IMG/VR virus record: IMGVR_UViG_3300050120_000126
Coordinates: 1-64,000 of that record
From: a virus
DNA: 64,000 nt
Direction: 5' to 3' (one strand)
In this document: piece by piece, positions 35,445 to 42,904 of the stretch
Layout of the letters: each line of letters starts with the position of its first letter
Numbering within the stretch: the first letter of the stretch is position 1
Made by a program: the position numbers and the translations under genes
Notes under the pieces: generated by a model
Databases searched by the model: none
Told to the model about the DNA's origin: nothing
The model's input: only the letters and a program-made list of their open reading frames with translations

Positions 35445-35951
35445 ATGCATAATCTTCCATTTCCTCTTGTAGTGGCGATTGATGGTGAGTTGCGCGCCTC
35501 ATCCGATGCGCTTTCGGCTGGAATCGGCCAAGCACATGCCAGCGTCATCAAGTTGGTCCGGCGTCACAGCGAAAGCCTTGAGCGGTTTGGAAGGGTCAGA
35601 TTTAAAATCCGACCCTTTGCAACTCGTGGCGGCAATCAGTCGCGCGAGGTCGCACTTCTAAACGAGCATCAAGCAACGCTACTTATTGCAATGATGCGCA
35701 ACTCGCCCCGTGTGATTGATTTCAAAGTACGCCTAGTTGAAGAATTCTTCCGTATGCGCGACGAATTGCAAGTCCGGACGAATGATCTTTGGAAACAAAT
35801 GCAAGCGCTGATCGCCAAAGAGGTCGAATCGAAGGTGCGCGCCTCATTCGGTTCGCACCTGATGAATATCCGAAAGAAAGAAATCCCTCCGCTTCGAGAT
35901 AAGCGGTACCTACTGGAGCAAGAAATCCAGCCACCCTTATTTCTCAATTAA
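35445..35951 (+). CDS. Rha-family phage regulatory protein
   Basis: 168 residues. HASVIKLVRRHSESLERFG, then EVALLNEHQATLLIAMMRN and VIDFKVRLVEEFFRMRDEL are the pRha domain. Rha proteins interfere with growth of some phages in hosts lacking IHF and probably bind DNA. Here it is a separate transcription unit inside the lysis region, flanked by terminators. Confidence 0.85.
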   Translation: MHNLPFPLVVAIDGELRASSDALSAGIGQAHASVIKLVRRHSESLERFGRVRFKIRPFATRGGNQSREVALLNEHQATLLIAMMRNSPRVIDFKVRLVEEFFRMRDELQVRTNDLWKQMQALIAKEVESKVRASFGSHLMNIRKKEIPPLRDKRYLLEQEIQPPLFLN

Positions 35952-35974
35952 CCCGGCCACGAGCCGGTTTTTTT
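35952..35974 (+). terminator. Intrinsic terminator
   Basis: CCGGC-cacga-GCCGG with TTTTTTT, just after the Rha gene. Confidence 0.8.
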
Positions 35975-35996
35975 ACGCCTATCAAAAAGGACTGCC

Positions 35997-36227
35997 ATGA
36001 ATCAGAAATTTACCTATGTCGTGTTGGGACTGTATTCCGCTGCCTACCTGCTGCTGTTCGGTACCTGGGCTGCTCTCGTCCTGACATCCAATACCCAAGC
36101 AACCGAATTCGTCCTCTATATCAAAGACGCACTTATCGGCTTGACTGCTCACGTCATGACGCTGATCAATTTTGGCGGCGGCAATCCGCCACCTCCCGCC
36201 GTAGTTACCAATCCTGTCACCCAATAA
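35997..36227 (+). CDS. Putative holin (two membrane helices)
   Basis: 76 residues. Hydrophobic segments at ~7-29 (YVVLGLYSAAYLLLFGTWAALV) and ~38-60 with a short loop, then a proline-rich tail. Size and topology fit a class II holin or antiholin. Followed at ten bases by a lipoprotein gene. Confidence 0.55.
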   Translation: MNQKFTYVVLGLYSAAYLLLFGTWAALVLTSNTQATEFVLYIKDALIGLTAHVMTLINFGGGNPPPPAVVTNPVTQ

Positions 36228-36236
36228 GGAATTTCC

Positions 36237-36722
36237 ATGAAAAAGCTATTTCTCGCCGTTCTCGCTGTCTCGCTGGCTTTGGCAGGCTGCGCAACCACGC
36301 AAGCACCAATTGTGATTGCGCCCATCACGCCAGCGCAACTGTTGACGCAAATCAATACTGTAGTCTGCCCGGTCTATGACGCGACCGCGACCGCGATTGA
36401 AACCACGCCTGGCGTCGATCCTGCTGTTGCCACATCGTTGCAAGCCCAATCGGCAAAGGTCGATAAGGTATGCGCTCTCAGTGCCACGCTGGACGCAACA
36501 AATCTGCAAACGCTGGCCGATTCTTCGGTACCGGTAATCCTAGCCATTGCCGAATCGTTGCCGCCAAGCCCGCAACGTGACGCCGCGATTGCTGCGATTA
36601 CCATCGCGAAGACCATGCTACCGGTTCTGATTGCGCAAGTGAAGGCGATTGCTGCTGCCCAACCGATCCCATCAGCCGGCACGCCGTCTGCCGTCACCCC
36701 AGCGCCGAGCGTAGTGGCATAA
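36237..36722 (+). CDS. Lipoprotein of the lysis region
   Basis: 161 residues. Signal sequence MKKLFLAVLAVSLALAGC with lipobox LAGC (Cys18). The mature part is Ala/Thr/Pro-rich and helical. Its place after a holin candidate suggests an o-spanin-like role or a lysogenic surface protein. It is longer than a typical Rz1. Confidence 0.65.
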   Translation: MKKLFLAVLAVSLALAGCATTQAPIVIAPITPAQLLTQINTVVCPVYDATATAIETTPGVDPAVATSLQAQSAKVDKVCALSATLDATNLQTLADSSVPVILAIAESLPPSPQRDAAIAAITIAKTMLPVLIAQVKAIAAAQPIPSAGTPSAVTPAPSVVA

Positions 36723-37349
36723 ATGATCAGCGATCTTGATCTGGCGCTGGTGTGCGAATATTCGTATTCCAGCGCCAAGCAGACGTGGGGAACTGATACC
36801 GTTCACGTCTATTGCATCTTGAAGCCCGGCCGCTGCATCATCGCATTCGAAGGTACAACCGACTTTGACGAGTGGCAAGTCAACTTCGAGGCAATCCCGG
36901 TCGACGTACGCGGGATCGATCATAAAGACCTCGGGTTCGTGCATCTCGGCTGGTGGCAGGATGTGCAGTCCGTGCAGCAGCCGATCATCGATTTCTTGAA
37001 GACGCTGCCAGCCGGTACCGAGTTGGGCTGCACCGGTCACTCAAAAGGCGCGAGTGAAGCATTGATCTTTGCGGCGCAGGCCAAAGCGGCCGGCATTGTC
37101 TGGACTCGCGTATCGACGTTCGGTACACCGCATCCAGGCGGCTTGGCCGGTCTGATTACCAGCGAACTCGGCAACGACTATCGGAACGGATCTGATCCAG
37201 TCGCCGATGTGCCTTTCTACTTACCGCGACCCCGGCCTATCACATTGATAGATGCGCCGGTACCGCAGTTCAATACTCCGGACTGGGGGCCGGCGATCTG
37301 CCACCATATCCAAAACTACACGGCAGCGATGCGAGCAATGCACGTCTAG
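36723..37349 (+). CDS. Lipase class 3-like alpha/beta hydrolase
   Basis: 208 residues starting at the base after the lipoprotein stop. GHSKG at ~105-109 is the nucleophile elbow (Ser107). The candidate acid is Asp158 in NGSDPVADVP and the His lies in the C-terminal CHH (~194). IIAFEGTTDFDEW gives the oxyanion-side strand. The layout is that of fungal-type lipase_3. It has no signal peptide. It may hydrolyse phospholipid during lysis or entry. Confidence 0.75.
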   Translation: MISDLDLALVCEYSYSSAKQTWGTDTVHVYCILKPGRCIIAFEGTTDFDEWQVNFEAIPVDVRGIDHKDLGFVHLGWWQDVQSVQQPIIDFLKTLPAGTELGCTGHSKGASEALIFAAQAKAAGIVWTRVSTFGTPHPGGLAGLITSELGNDYRNGSDPVADVPFYLPRPRPITLIDAPVPQFNTPDWGPAICHHIQNYTAAMRAMHV

Positions 37350-37355
37350 TTTACG

Positions 37356-37384
37356 TTATGCTGTATACCCATACAGTATATTGA
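37356..37384 (+). promoter_or_regulatory. SOS promoter with LexA box
   Basis: TTATGC, 17 bases, TATTGA, with TGCTGTATACCCATACAGTA (LexA box, CTG-N10-CAG) at 37359-37378. The layout and flanks match the 5071-5099 promoter almost base for base outside the box centre. Confidence 0.7.
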
Positions 37385-37406
37385 GGCTGGAAGTTACCAG
37401 TAGGAC

Positions 37407-37799
37407 ATGGACGATAATATGTATTCGCTCGGCATGGGGCATCTAGCGAGCGCGCCGCCGAATGAGCATGTACCCATCGTGGGCGCTTCGGTATCGGTGC
37501 GCCTGCTTCGAAAAAATGGCGTCAAATTATCCAAGGCAGAACGTGAGGCGCAAGAGCCGCTTGTTGGCGAAATGACGATTGCGCCATTTATGAAAGATGC
37601 CAGCGCATCGATCGGGTTGGAGGCGATGCTATTTAATTCCACGGGAAACTTGCGGTACAACTTGCATAAATGCCTTTTCGATCCTCGGGTAATTAGCATG
37701 GATGTACGCGGGACGGTTTATCGCGGATTCGAGCGGGAAGTCATTGATGGGAAAATGATCGAATTCGTGCAGGTATGGCTAGTTATGCCTAGGGTATAA
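37407..37799 (+). CDS. SOS-controlled protein of unknown function
   Basis: 130 residues; ATG 37407, or ATG 37419 as an alternative. No recognised family: VSVRLLRKNGVKLSKAERE in the middle and FVQVWLVMPRV at the end. It is the only gene between the LexA-box promoter and attP, so it would be induced by DNA damage. A role in lysogeny exit (antirepressor-like) is a hypothesis from position only. Confidence 0.6.
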   Translation: MDDNMYSLGMGHLASAPPNEHVPIVGASVSVRLLRKNGVKLSKAEREAQEPLVGEMTIAPFMKDASASIGLEAMLFNSTGNLRYNLHKCLFDPRVISMDVRGTVYRGFEREVIDGKMIEFVQVWLVMPRV

Positions 37800-37980
37800 G
37801 TAACGCCGTTAATTCATCCAGGCGGGCGAGATATGCAGCAGCCATTATCTTGCCATGCTCATCATTTCCAAGCCCCTCGGCCTTTATCTCATCGCGCATG
37901 CTTGATATGGCGACACGTAGTGTTGCTGATTGAGCATGCGTCAATTTTGCGCCATTAATAAAAATCTCTGCTTCGCTCAT
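37789..37980 (-). CDS. Small helical protein downstream of attP
   Basis: 63 residues, convergent with the SOS-controlled gene and overlapping its end by 11 bases. AKLTHAQSATLRVAISSMRDEI and AAAYLARLDELTALL form two amphipathic helices. Function unknown. Confidence 0.5.
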   Translation of the reverse strand: MSEAEIFINGAKLTHAQSATLRVAISSMRDEIKAEGLGNDEHGKIMAAAYLARLDELTALLIP

Positions 37981-37994
37981 ATCGTTGCTTTCAA

Positions 37995-38211
37995 TCGTGG
38001 GAAATACAGTTGTAAGTCATTGTTTTTCACTGGTTTATACAGTGGTTTGTTGTGGTCGCGGTATAATGCCGGATTCGCTTTCAACCAATTGATTTAAATC
38101 AGAAAAGACATTTTTACGCATGTTATCTACAGCGTATCTCACGAAATTATGAAAGCCTTTACCAGCCTCAAAAAACTATAAATCGTGGAAAATAAATTAA
38201 TATTCGTGGAA
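37995..38211. other. Candidate attP region
   Basis: About 230 bp without a gene, next to the integrase 3' end. Three direct repeats of TCGTGG(G)AA at 37995, 38183 and 38204 could be integrase arm sites. Palindromes CACTG-gtttata-CAGTG (38028-38044) and TGATTTAAATCA (38090-38101) lie between them. A TATAAT at 38062 lacks a good -35. The core cannot be fixed without host junctions. Confidence 0.5.
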
Positions 38212-39315
38212 TTACTTGATCGAAATCAATTTATATCCCTTGCCGCGCATATCATCATATTTGTCCGTCATTGATGCATTGGCATGACCTAGAATCGCTT
38301 GAGCGAATTCCGCACCATATTGCTCCCGGTACAGCCGCTCAGACAGACTCCGTATTTCATGGAACGTCGGCGGCGTCCGGCCTTCCTCGGCTGTTATTTT
38401 TGCTTTGGTCAAGGCCAGTGTAAATGCCGTCGATAATGCGTTAGAGTTTGCCTTTGAGCCAGGCGTCGCCATGCCGACCCGCCTGCTATGGTGCACCATA
38501 TACTGGCTGAGTACGCGGTTACGGCAGCCATTGACAGCATCCTCGATAGTCATTTTTACCTTATCCAGCCCTACCTTCCCATCCAGTTGTAATTTGACTC
38601 GACCTTGCCCTTTCCCTTGTTCGACGTACAAAAATCCCTTTTTATAGTCCGCGAATTTCATTGACGTAATATCGTCGCGCCGCTGTGCCGTCAGCAATGC
38701 CAAGTTCATCGCGCACTGCACCCAGTCAGGCGCTTGCGCATATATCAAATGGAATTGCTCCAGCGTAAGTCGTTCGCGCGCCACCTTGCGACTCGGCGTG
38801 TACGTTGCTGTCACCGGATTTGTTCCTGCATCGATGAAACCCCGCGTCTCTGCCATACGGAACATATCGTGCAGTCGCGCTCGGAGCATAAGCGCGGTGC
38901 TGGAGCCGACCCTCTTTTCTGTCTCTTCTACCAACTTGGCTATGTGGTGCACGCCGACCTCTTTTAAGCGCATCCAGGCGAATTCGCACGCCAGAATACG
39001 ATTCAGATACACGCCTGCTTGGCGCAGTGTTGATGCGGCCGGCTTGGTCGCTTCTATCCATAATTCCTTATAGAGCGGAACCCATTGTTCGACGGTATGC
39101 CCGATCTTTCCCGTAACCCAGTCTGCCAGCGTCGATTTATCCATTGCCGCCAACGCAGCGTTTGCCGCGCGCGCCTCGGTGAAGGCTTTGATCTTGTCTT
39201 GGCCAATACCGCGGCGTTCGCCGTTTAACGGGTTTCTGTAATAGAAATAGCCATTTGGATTCCGGTACAAATTGGCCGGAAACTGGCGATTGACTGCGAG
39301 GCGTTTCCGTCCCAT
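38212..39315 (-). CDS. int: Tyrosine integrase, lambda Int family
   Basis: 367 residues. The N-terminal arm-binding domain (LYRNPNGYFYYRNPLNGERR) is followed by a core-binding region and the catalytic domain: Arg in TAQRRDD (~212), HEIR with His319 and Arg322, His344 in ILGHANASM, and nucleophile Tyr353. It integrates and excises the genome at attP, whose candidate adjoins the 3' end. Confidence 0.92.
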   Translation of the reverse strand: MGRKRLAVNRQFPANLYRNPNGYFYYRNPLNGERRGIGQDKIKAFTEARAANAALAAMDKSTLADWVTGKIGHTVEQWVPLYKELWIEATKPAASTLRQAGVYLNRILACEFAWMRLKEVGVHHIAKLVEETEKRVGSSTALMLRARLHDMFRMAETRGFIDAGTNPVTATYTPSRKVARERLTLEQFHLIYAQAPDWVQCAMNLALLTAQRRDDITSMKFADYKKGFLYVEQGKGQGRVKLQLDGKVGLDKVKMTIEDAVNGCRNRVLSQYMVHHSRRVGMATPGSKANSNALSTAFTLALTKAKITAEEGRTPPTFHEIRSLSERLYREQYGAEFAQAILGHANASMTDKYDDMRGKGYKLISIK

Positions 39316-39316
39316 A

Positions 39317-39502
39317 TCAATCGCCGCTGTATTCTGCGGTTGGCTTCACGTACCAGAGTCGGCCCATCTTCTTCGGCGCCGGCTGGATGCGCCCGGCATG
39401 AACCCAGTTAAGCAAGGTGTTAGGGTGGGGAGGTTTGGTGCCGAAGACGATCGACGCCCATTCTCGCAGTGTGACGAATTTTGGTTGCGCAATGCTATTC
39501 AT
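39317..39502 (-). CDS. xis: Excisionase (Xis-like)
   Basis: 61 residues from ATG 39502, which has GGGAG upstream; the longer frame is less likely. KFVTLREWASIVFG, then HPNTLLNWVHAGRI and a wing, match lambda Xis-type winged helices. It ends two bases before the integrase start, so both are coexpressed. Confidence 0.8.
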   Translation of the reverse strand: MNSIAQPKFVTLREWASIVFGTKPPHPNTLLNWVHAGRIQPAPKKMGRLWYVKPTAEYSGD

Positions 39503-39506
39503 GATT

Positions 39507-39737
39507 TCAATGCTCCCTAACAATTTTCAAATTGATTTCAGCGTATGGAATAAACGCCTCCAATTGTTCCCGCGCCAGCGTCGCGACGTCCAGGCCATAG
39601 CAGGTTGCGTGATCAGTCAGAAAGCGCCATAACAAGACCATGGCCACGCCTTCGCCGTCCGAGATAGTTTCAGTGCGATCCTGAATCTGTTTGCAGCGGT
39701 CGTTTGCGATCGCCGTGTTTTTATCGGTGATTCTCAT
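39507..39737 (-). CDS. Small early phage protein
   Basis: 76 residues from ATG 39737 with GGGGAGC upstream. MVLLWRFLTDHATCYGLDVATLAREQL suggests a helical fold. First of a chain of genes overlapping by a few bases up to 44333. Function unknown. Confidence 0.55.
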   Translation of the reverse strand: MRITDKNTAIANDRCKQIQDRTETISDGEGVAMVLLWRFLTDHATCYGLDVATLAREQLEAFIPYAEINLKIVREH

Positions 39738-40126
39738 GCTTGCTCCCCTGTATTGGTGAGTGGTAAATTCGCCCAATGCGTGGCGCCGATGATTCGATCT
39801 TCCCAATCGATAATTCCTGCTTTGCAGTCGGGATACATGTCGCCCTGAAAGTTTGATACCTGTACGGCCAGTGCATCACCGTTATCAGCATCAGGTATGC
39901 GCACCAGAAATGAAACACTTTCGCTTGTCGGTTTTGATTCGATTGGAAGCCACTCTGCCGGCGATTGCCTGTCTTGCTTGACCATTGCAGCAACAGCATC
40001 AACAATCGCTCGATACCCTCTATGCGTGTCTTCGACGGAATCAAACTCCACTTTTATGCACGGTCTTTTCGTGGGAGCTATTTCAATCATCCAATTGGCC
40101 GCACGAAGAATTTTCATGTCGCTCAT
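39734..40126 (-). CDS. DUF551-like phage protein
   Basis: 130 residues from ATG 40126. The C-terminal half (WLPIESKPTSESVSFLVRI ... ATHWANLPL) is the DUF551 pattern frequent in phage accessory operons. Function unknown. Overlaps both neighbours by ATGA. Confidence 0.65.
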   Translation of the reverse strand: MSDMKILRAANWMIEIAPTKRPCIKVEFDSVEDTHRGYRAIVDAVAAMVKQDRQSPAEWLPIESKPTSESVSFLVRIPDADNGDALAVQVSNFQGDMYPDCKAGIIDWEDRIIGATHWANLPLTNTGEQA

Positions 40127-40377
40127 TTCACGCTTTCTGTTGTATCTGGTTGACCGCTGCGCCATGTTTCGATGAAGCCTAAATTGCGCCCGCAGTTGCA
40201 GCAGATGGCATCACATGCTTGTGTTTCATTGACGCGTTCGTGTTTGCAGTTCCGATATTTGAAGCGATGCATGCAAAGCCGGAACACCGCGAATAAGAAA
40301 ATAAGCAGCACAATGCAGATGATCAGCAATAAATCGGTGGCCGCTTTTGCCATCCAAAATCCGATATAGGCCATCAT
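40123..40377 (-). CDS. Small membrane protein with zinc-ribbon-like end
   Basis: 84 residues. A strong membrane helix at ~15-35 (LLLIICIVLLIFLFAVF), then CKHERVNETQACDAICCNCG, a cytoplasmic Cys cluster. Function unknown. Confidence 0.55.
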   Translation of the reverse strand: MMAYIGFWMAKAATDLLLIICIVLLIFLFAVFRLCMHRFKYRNCKHERVNETQACDAICCNCGRNLGFIETWRSGQPDTTESVK

Positions 40378-40559
40378 TTCTCTTTCTCCTGGCTATCTGA
40401 TTGAAAGGCAGGAGCGCATTGATAGTCGCAAGTTGGCGGCAATTCATAAGTACCGCGCTTACGTGGCTGATGTATTCCCATGTGCTGCGCCCAACCGCAT
40501 TTTATGCACGGATTGACCGTATCTCGCTTTGCGCGAATTTCAGTAGTTGGCGCGCTCAT
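40374..40559 (-). CDS. Small cysteine-containing protein
   Basis: 61 residues with NPCIKCGWAQHMGIHQP, a CxxC...H pattern, and a later Cys pair. Overlaps both neighbours. Function unknown. Confidence 0.5.
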   Translation of the reverse strand: MSAPTTEIRAKRDTVNPCIKCGWAQHMGIHQPRKRGTYELPPTCDYQCAPAFQSDSQEKEK

Positions 40560-41020
40560 AGCTCCGGCTCCATGATGTCAATTCCCGCATCAAACTCGGC
40601 AACTATCGCTGCCATATCTGGCGCATTGCTCAAGACAACGGCACGGAGCAGTTCTGCGTTCTCTTCGTTTGCTATTGCTAGTCGCCAGCGGGATGCGTCC
40701 TTGGCGTCTGTTGATGGCGGTGCATCAGCATAAAGTGGCTGAACCCATGCATCTTTCCAGCCGTTAAAGTCGATCTGCTCTTGCCGCCAGTTATCGGCAC
40801 TTTCCTTTTTAAAGAATCCCATTGGAACGGCATAGTCTGGACAGATAGGCTTGCCCTTGGCAACACGATGCACAACCCAATGCACCGGCTCCGATCTTCC
40901 CGTATTGGTACACTTGGCGGCAAGCCAGCCATTGAAGGCTAGATCGGCGATCTGCTTATCTGACATGACAAGCACGCGCGCCTCAAATTGTTCGCGCTCT
41001 TTTTCGATATCAAGCGTCAT
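40556..41020 (-). CDS. Phage accessory protein
   Basis: 154 residues from ATG 41020. KQIADLAFNGWLAAK and QIDFNGWKDAWVQPLY are motifs seen in accessory phage proteins of unknown role. Reading further upstream would overlap the neighbour strongly. Confidence 0.5.
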   Translation of the reverse strand: MTLDIEKEREQFEARVLVMSDKQIADLAFNGWLAAKCTNTGRSEPVHWVVHRVAKGKPICPDYAVPMGFFKKESADNWRQEQIDFNGWKDAWVQPLYADAPPSTDAKDASRWRLAIANEENAELLRAVVLSNAPDMAAIVAEFDAGIDIMEPEL

Positions 41021-41363
41021 TCTTTTCCCCTTGTTCCGATGGCAGATCAACGATCCCTGATTGTTTGTCATGCTCACGAATAGCTTTGGTCAGCATCTTC
41101 ACCGCCTGCCGAACGTATGCAGGAACCTGATTGATTTGATCCGCCTTTTGCTGAACGATTTCGCTTGCCCTGCCTGCAAGGCTAGAATCCAAACGGACGC
41201 ACTCAGACGCGCTAGATAGAAAGCCGCGCTGCATATCTTCATCCAGCATGTATTCACAGCGAAACCATGCAAGCATGCGACGCAAGTGATTTACGTTCGA
41301 GTTAGAAACGGGCATCGCTGGAATATTGCCGTCTCCGGATAAAATCATCTCGCGCTTACTCAT
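41010..41363 (-). CDS. Phage accessory protein
   Basis: 117 residues from ATG 41363. NVNHLRRMLAWFRCEYMLDEDMQRGF, then a helical C-terminus ending VKMLTKAIREHDKQ. Function unknown; overlaps both neighbours. Confidence 0.5.
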   Translation of the reverse strand: MSKREMILSGDGNIPAMPVSNSNVNHLRRMLAWFRCEYMLDEDMQRGFLSSASECVRLDSSLAGRASEIVQQKADQINQVPAYVRQAVKMLTKAIREHDKQSGIVDLPSEQGEKNDA

Positions 41364-41685
41364 TCTTTTCTCCCTGAATGGCGGCACGCAGATCGCCGGA
41401 GAACTTGCCACCGACATCAAGTATCTTGCCATCATCGAAGTAGATGGTATCGATAGGATTATTTTCATCGATCAGCGATCGGAGTAGTTCTGCATCCTTC
41501 TTAGCAGCATCCAATTGGGCGAGAAGGTCGGCTACTACGGCAGGCGGGACTGCATCAATATAATCGGTGAAGCACGGCAGTATTCCGCTTCGCTCTAAGC
41601 AAGGTTTCAACGTGGACCAGCGGTCACCCGCACGATCCGCCGTTGCCGCACACAGCCTTTTCAGTTCTTCTAGTTGAGCATCCAT
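41356..41685 (-). CDS. Phage accessory protein
   Basis: 109 residues. MDAQLEELKRLCAATADRAG and DLLAQLDAAKKDAELLRSLI are helical. The DAAKKDAELLRSLI motif recurs in many phage accessory proteins. Function unknown. Confidence 0.5.
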   Translation of the reverse strand: MDAQLEELKRLCAATADRAGDRWSTLKPCLERSGILPCFTDYIDAVPPAVVADLLAQLDAAKKDAELLRSLIDENNPIDTIYFDDGKILDVGGKFSGDLRAAIQGEKNE

Positions 41686-41927
41686 TACGCATTCCCCTGG
41701 ACGTGACTTGCTCGGGCCTGACGCCAGAATTCAACCAGCGCATCTAGCATGATACGAGCGCAGAAATTCTCACCATCCTTGAAAATGCCGATCGATCCGT
41801 CATTCTCAGGAAATAAAACGACATGGAATAACTCGTCCCCAAGGTCGAAGCCGACGAGCGGTTTTGCGTCATCGAGAGAACTCGGCGCAAGCAGCGTTTT
41901 GCTGACTGGAATATTCAGGCCACTCAT
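41685..41927 (-). CDS. Small phage accessory protein
   Basis: 80 residues, compact alpha/beta (VGFDLGDELFHVVLFPENDG; ARIMLDALVEFWRQA). It shares its last base with the start of the next gene. Function unknown. Confidence 0.5.
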   Translation of the reverse strand: MSGLNIPVSKTLLAPSSLDDAKPLVGFDLGDELFHVVLFPENDGSIGIFKDGENFCARIMLDALVEFWRQARASHVQGNA

Positions 41928-42904
41928 ACACCACCCCCAACAGGGGATTGCATTGCTTTACGAATAGCAGAATCGAGGTCTGCACCCGTCAACCGCATCG
42001 AAGTCGGCCATGGGGCCAATTCGCAGCGGACAACCCAAGGAAATGTTGGGTAGGAAATCGGTTCGTTGACCAAACGATCTTCGCGCAACCAGCGATATAA
42101 CTCAGCATAATCGCTGTCTGCTGCTTCTGGCAGAGCCGGAGCAATAGGGGCAGCGGCAAGCATCGCGCGATACACCTTCTCCATCGGAGTGGCGCCAGAA
42201 GACAACGCGGCCCTCCCGGCGTCATGCACCTCCTGCGTAGGAATTTTTGGAACAACTTGCCAGCCAGGTGCTACCGCCTTCGCCTCTCCCAAACTAGCAG
42301 GGGCGGCACGGAATGCTTCGATCACCGTTACCAAGTCAAGGATTTGGATATTGCCGCATACAAAACCATGCGATGGGTCACGTCGCATAGCTCCGTAGTA
42401 AGTTCGGTCGAGTCGTGCCAACGCTTCAAGCGCGGCGGCATTCTTCGCCTCTCCCGCTTGTGGCGAGACTGCGGCAGGAAACGGCGAACGGTCATATGCC
42501 AGCACATAGGAAAGGCTTCGCAGATAGTCGGCATACCGAGACTCCAAACCGCTTTCTTCGGAGATTTTGCGGAGCATTCTTGCCTGGTTATCCGTGCCGC
42601 CAACAAACTGCCGTGCCAGTCTAAGCGTTTCGCTTTCAACGTATTCTGTCGGCCCCTCTTGTAGTGGGAGGGGTGGGGAAGCCAGTTCCAGCGCAATGTC
42701 GATTGCCTTACCAGCTAGAGAGCCAAGAAGGTTGAACATGGCATCAGGTCCGCCAATACCGTTGCAACCCCTGATGTCATCCAACGCCTTATTCAGATGG
42801 CCATCGATGCATACGCGGTTGCGAGCCTCTCTGGCGATGCCAGTTGGTTGCGGATATTTTGCTTGCAGTGCCGCAGCCCATTGTTTCATGTCTTGATCGC
42901 TCAC
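41924..42904 (-). CDS. Ea-like phage accessory protein
   Basis: 326 residues of modular look. An AALEALARLDRTYYGAM unit and a WQVVPKIPT...MEKVYRAMLAAAP unit are typical of mosaic accessory proteins in temperate phages. Not recognised as an enzyme. Confidence 0.5.
   Translation of the reverse strand: MSDQDMKQWAAALQAKYPQPTGIAREARNRVCIDGHLNKALDDIRGCNGIGGPDAMFNLLGSLAGKAIDIALELASPPLPLQEGPTEYVESETLRLARQFVGGTDNQARMLRKISEESGLESRYADYLRSLSYVLAYDRSPFPAAVSPQAGEAKNAAALEALARLDRTYYGAMRRDPSHGFVCGNIQILDLVTVIEAFRAAPASLGEAKAVAPGWQVVPKIPTQEVHDAGRAALSSGATPMEKVYRAMLAAAPIAPALPEAADSDYAELYRWLREDRLVNEPISYPTFPWVVRCELAPWPTSMRLTGADLDSAIRKAMQSPVGGGV

Noticed and set aside
38039-38067. Strong promoter at TATAAT 38062
   Set aside because: Good -10 but no acceptable -35 and no gene in the matching direction.
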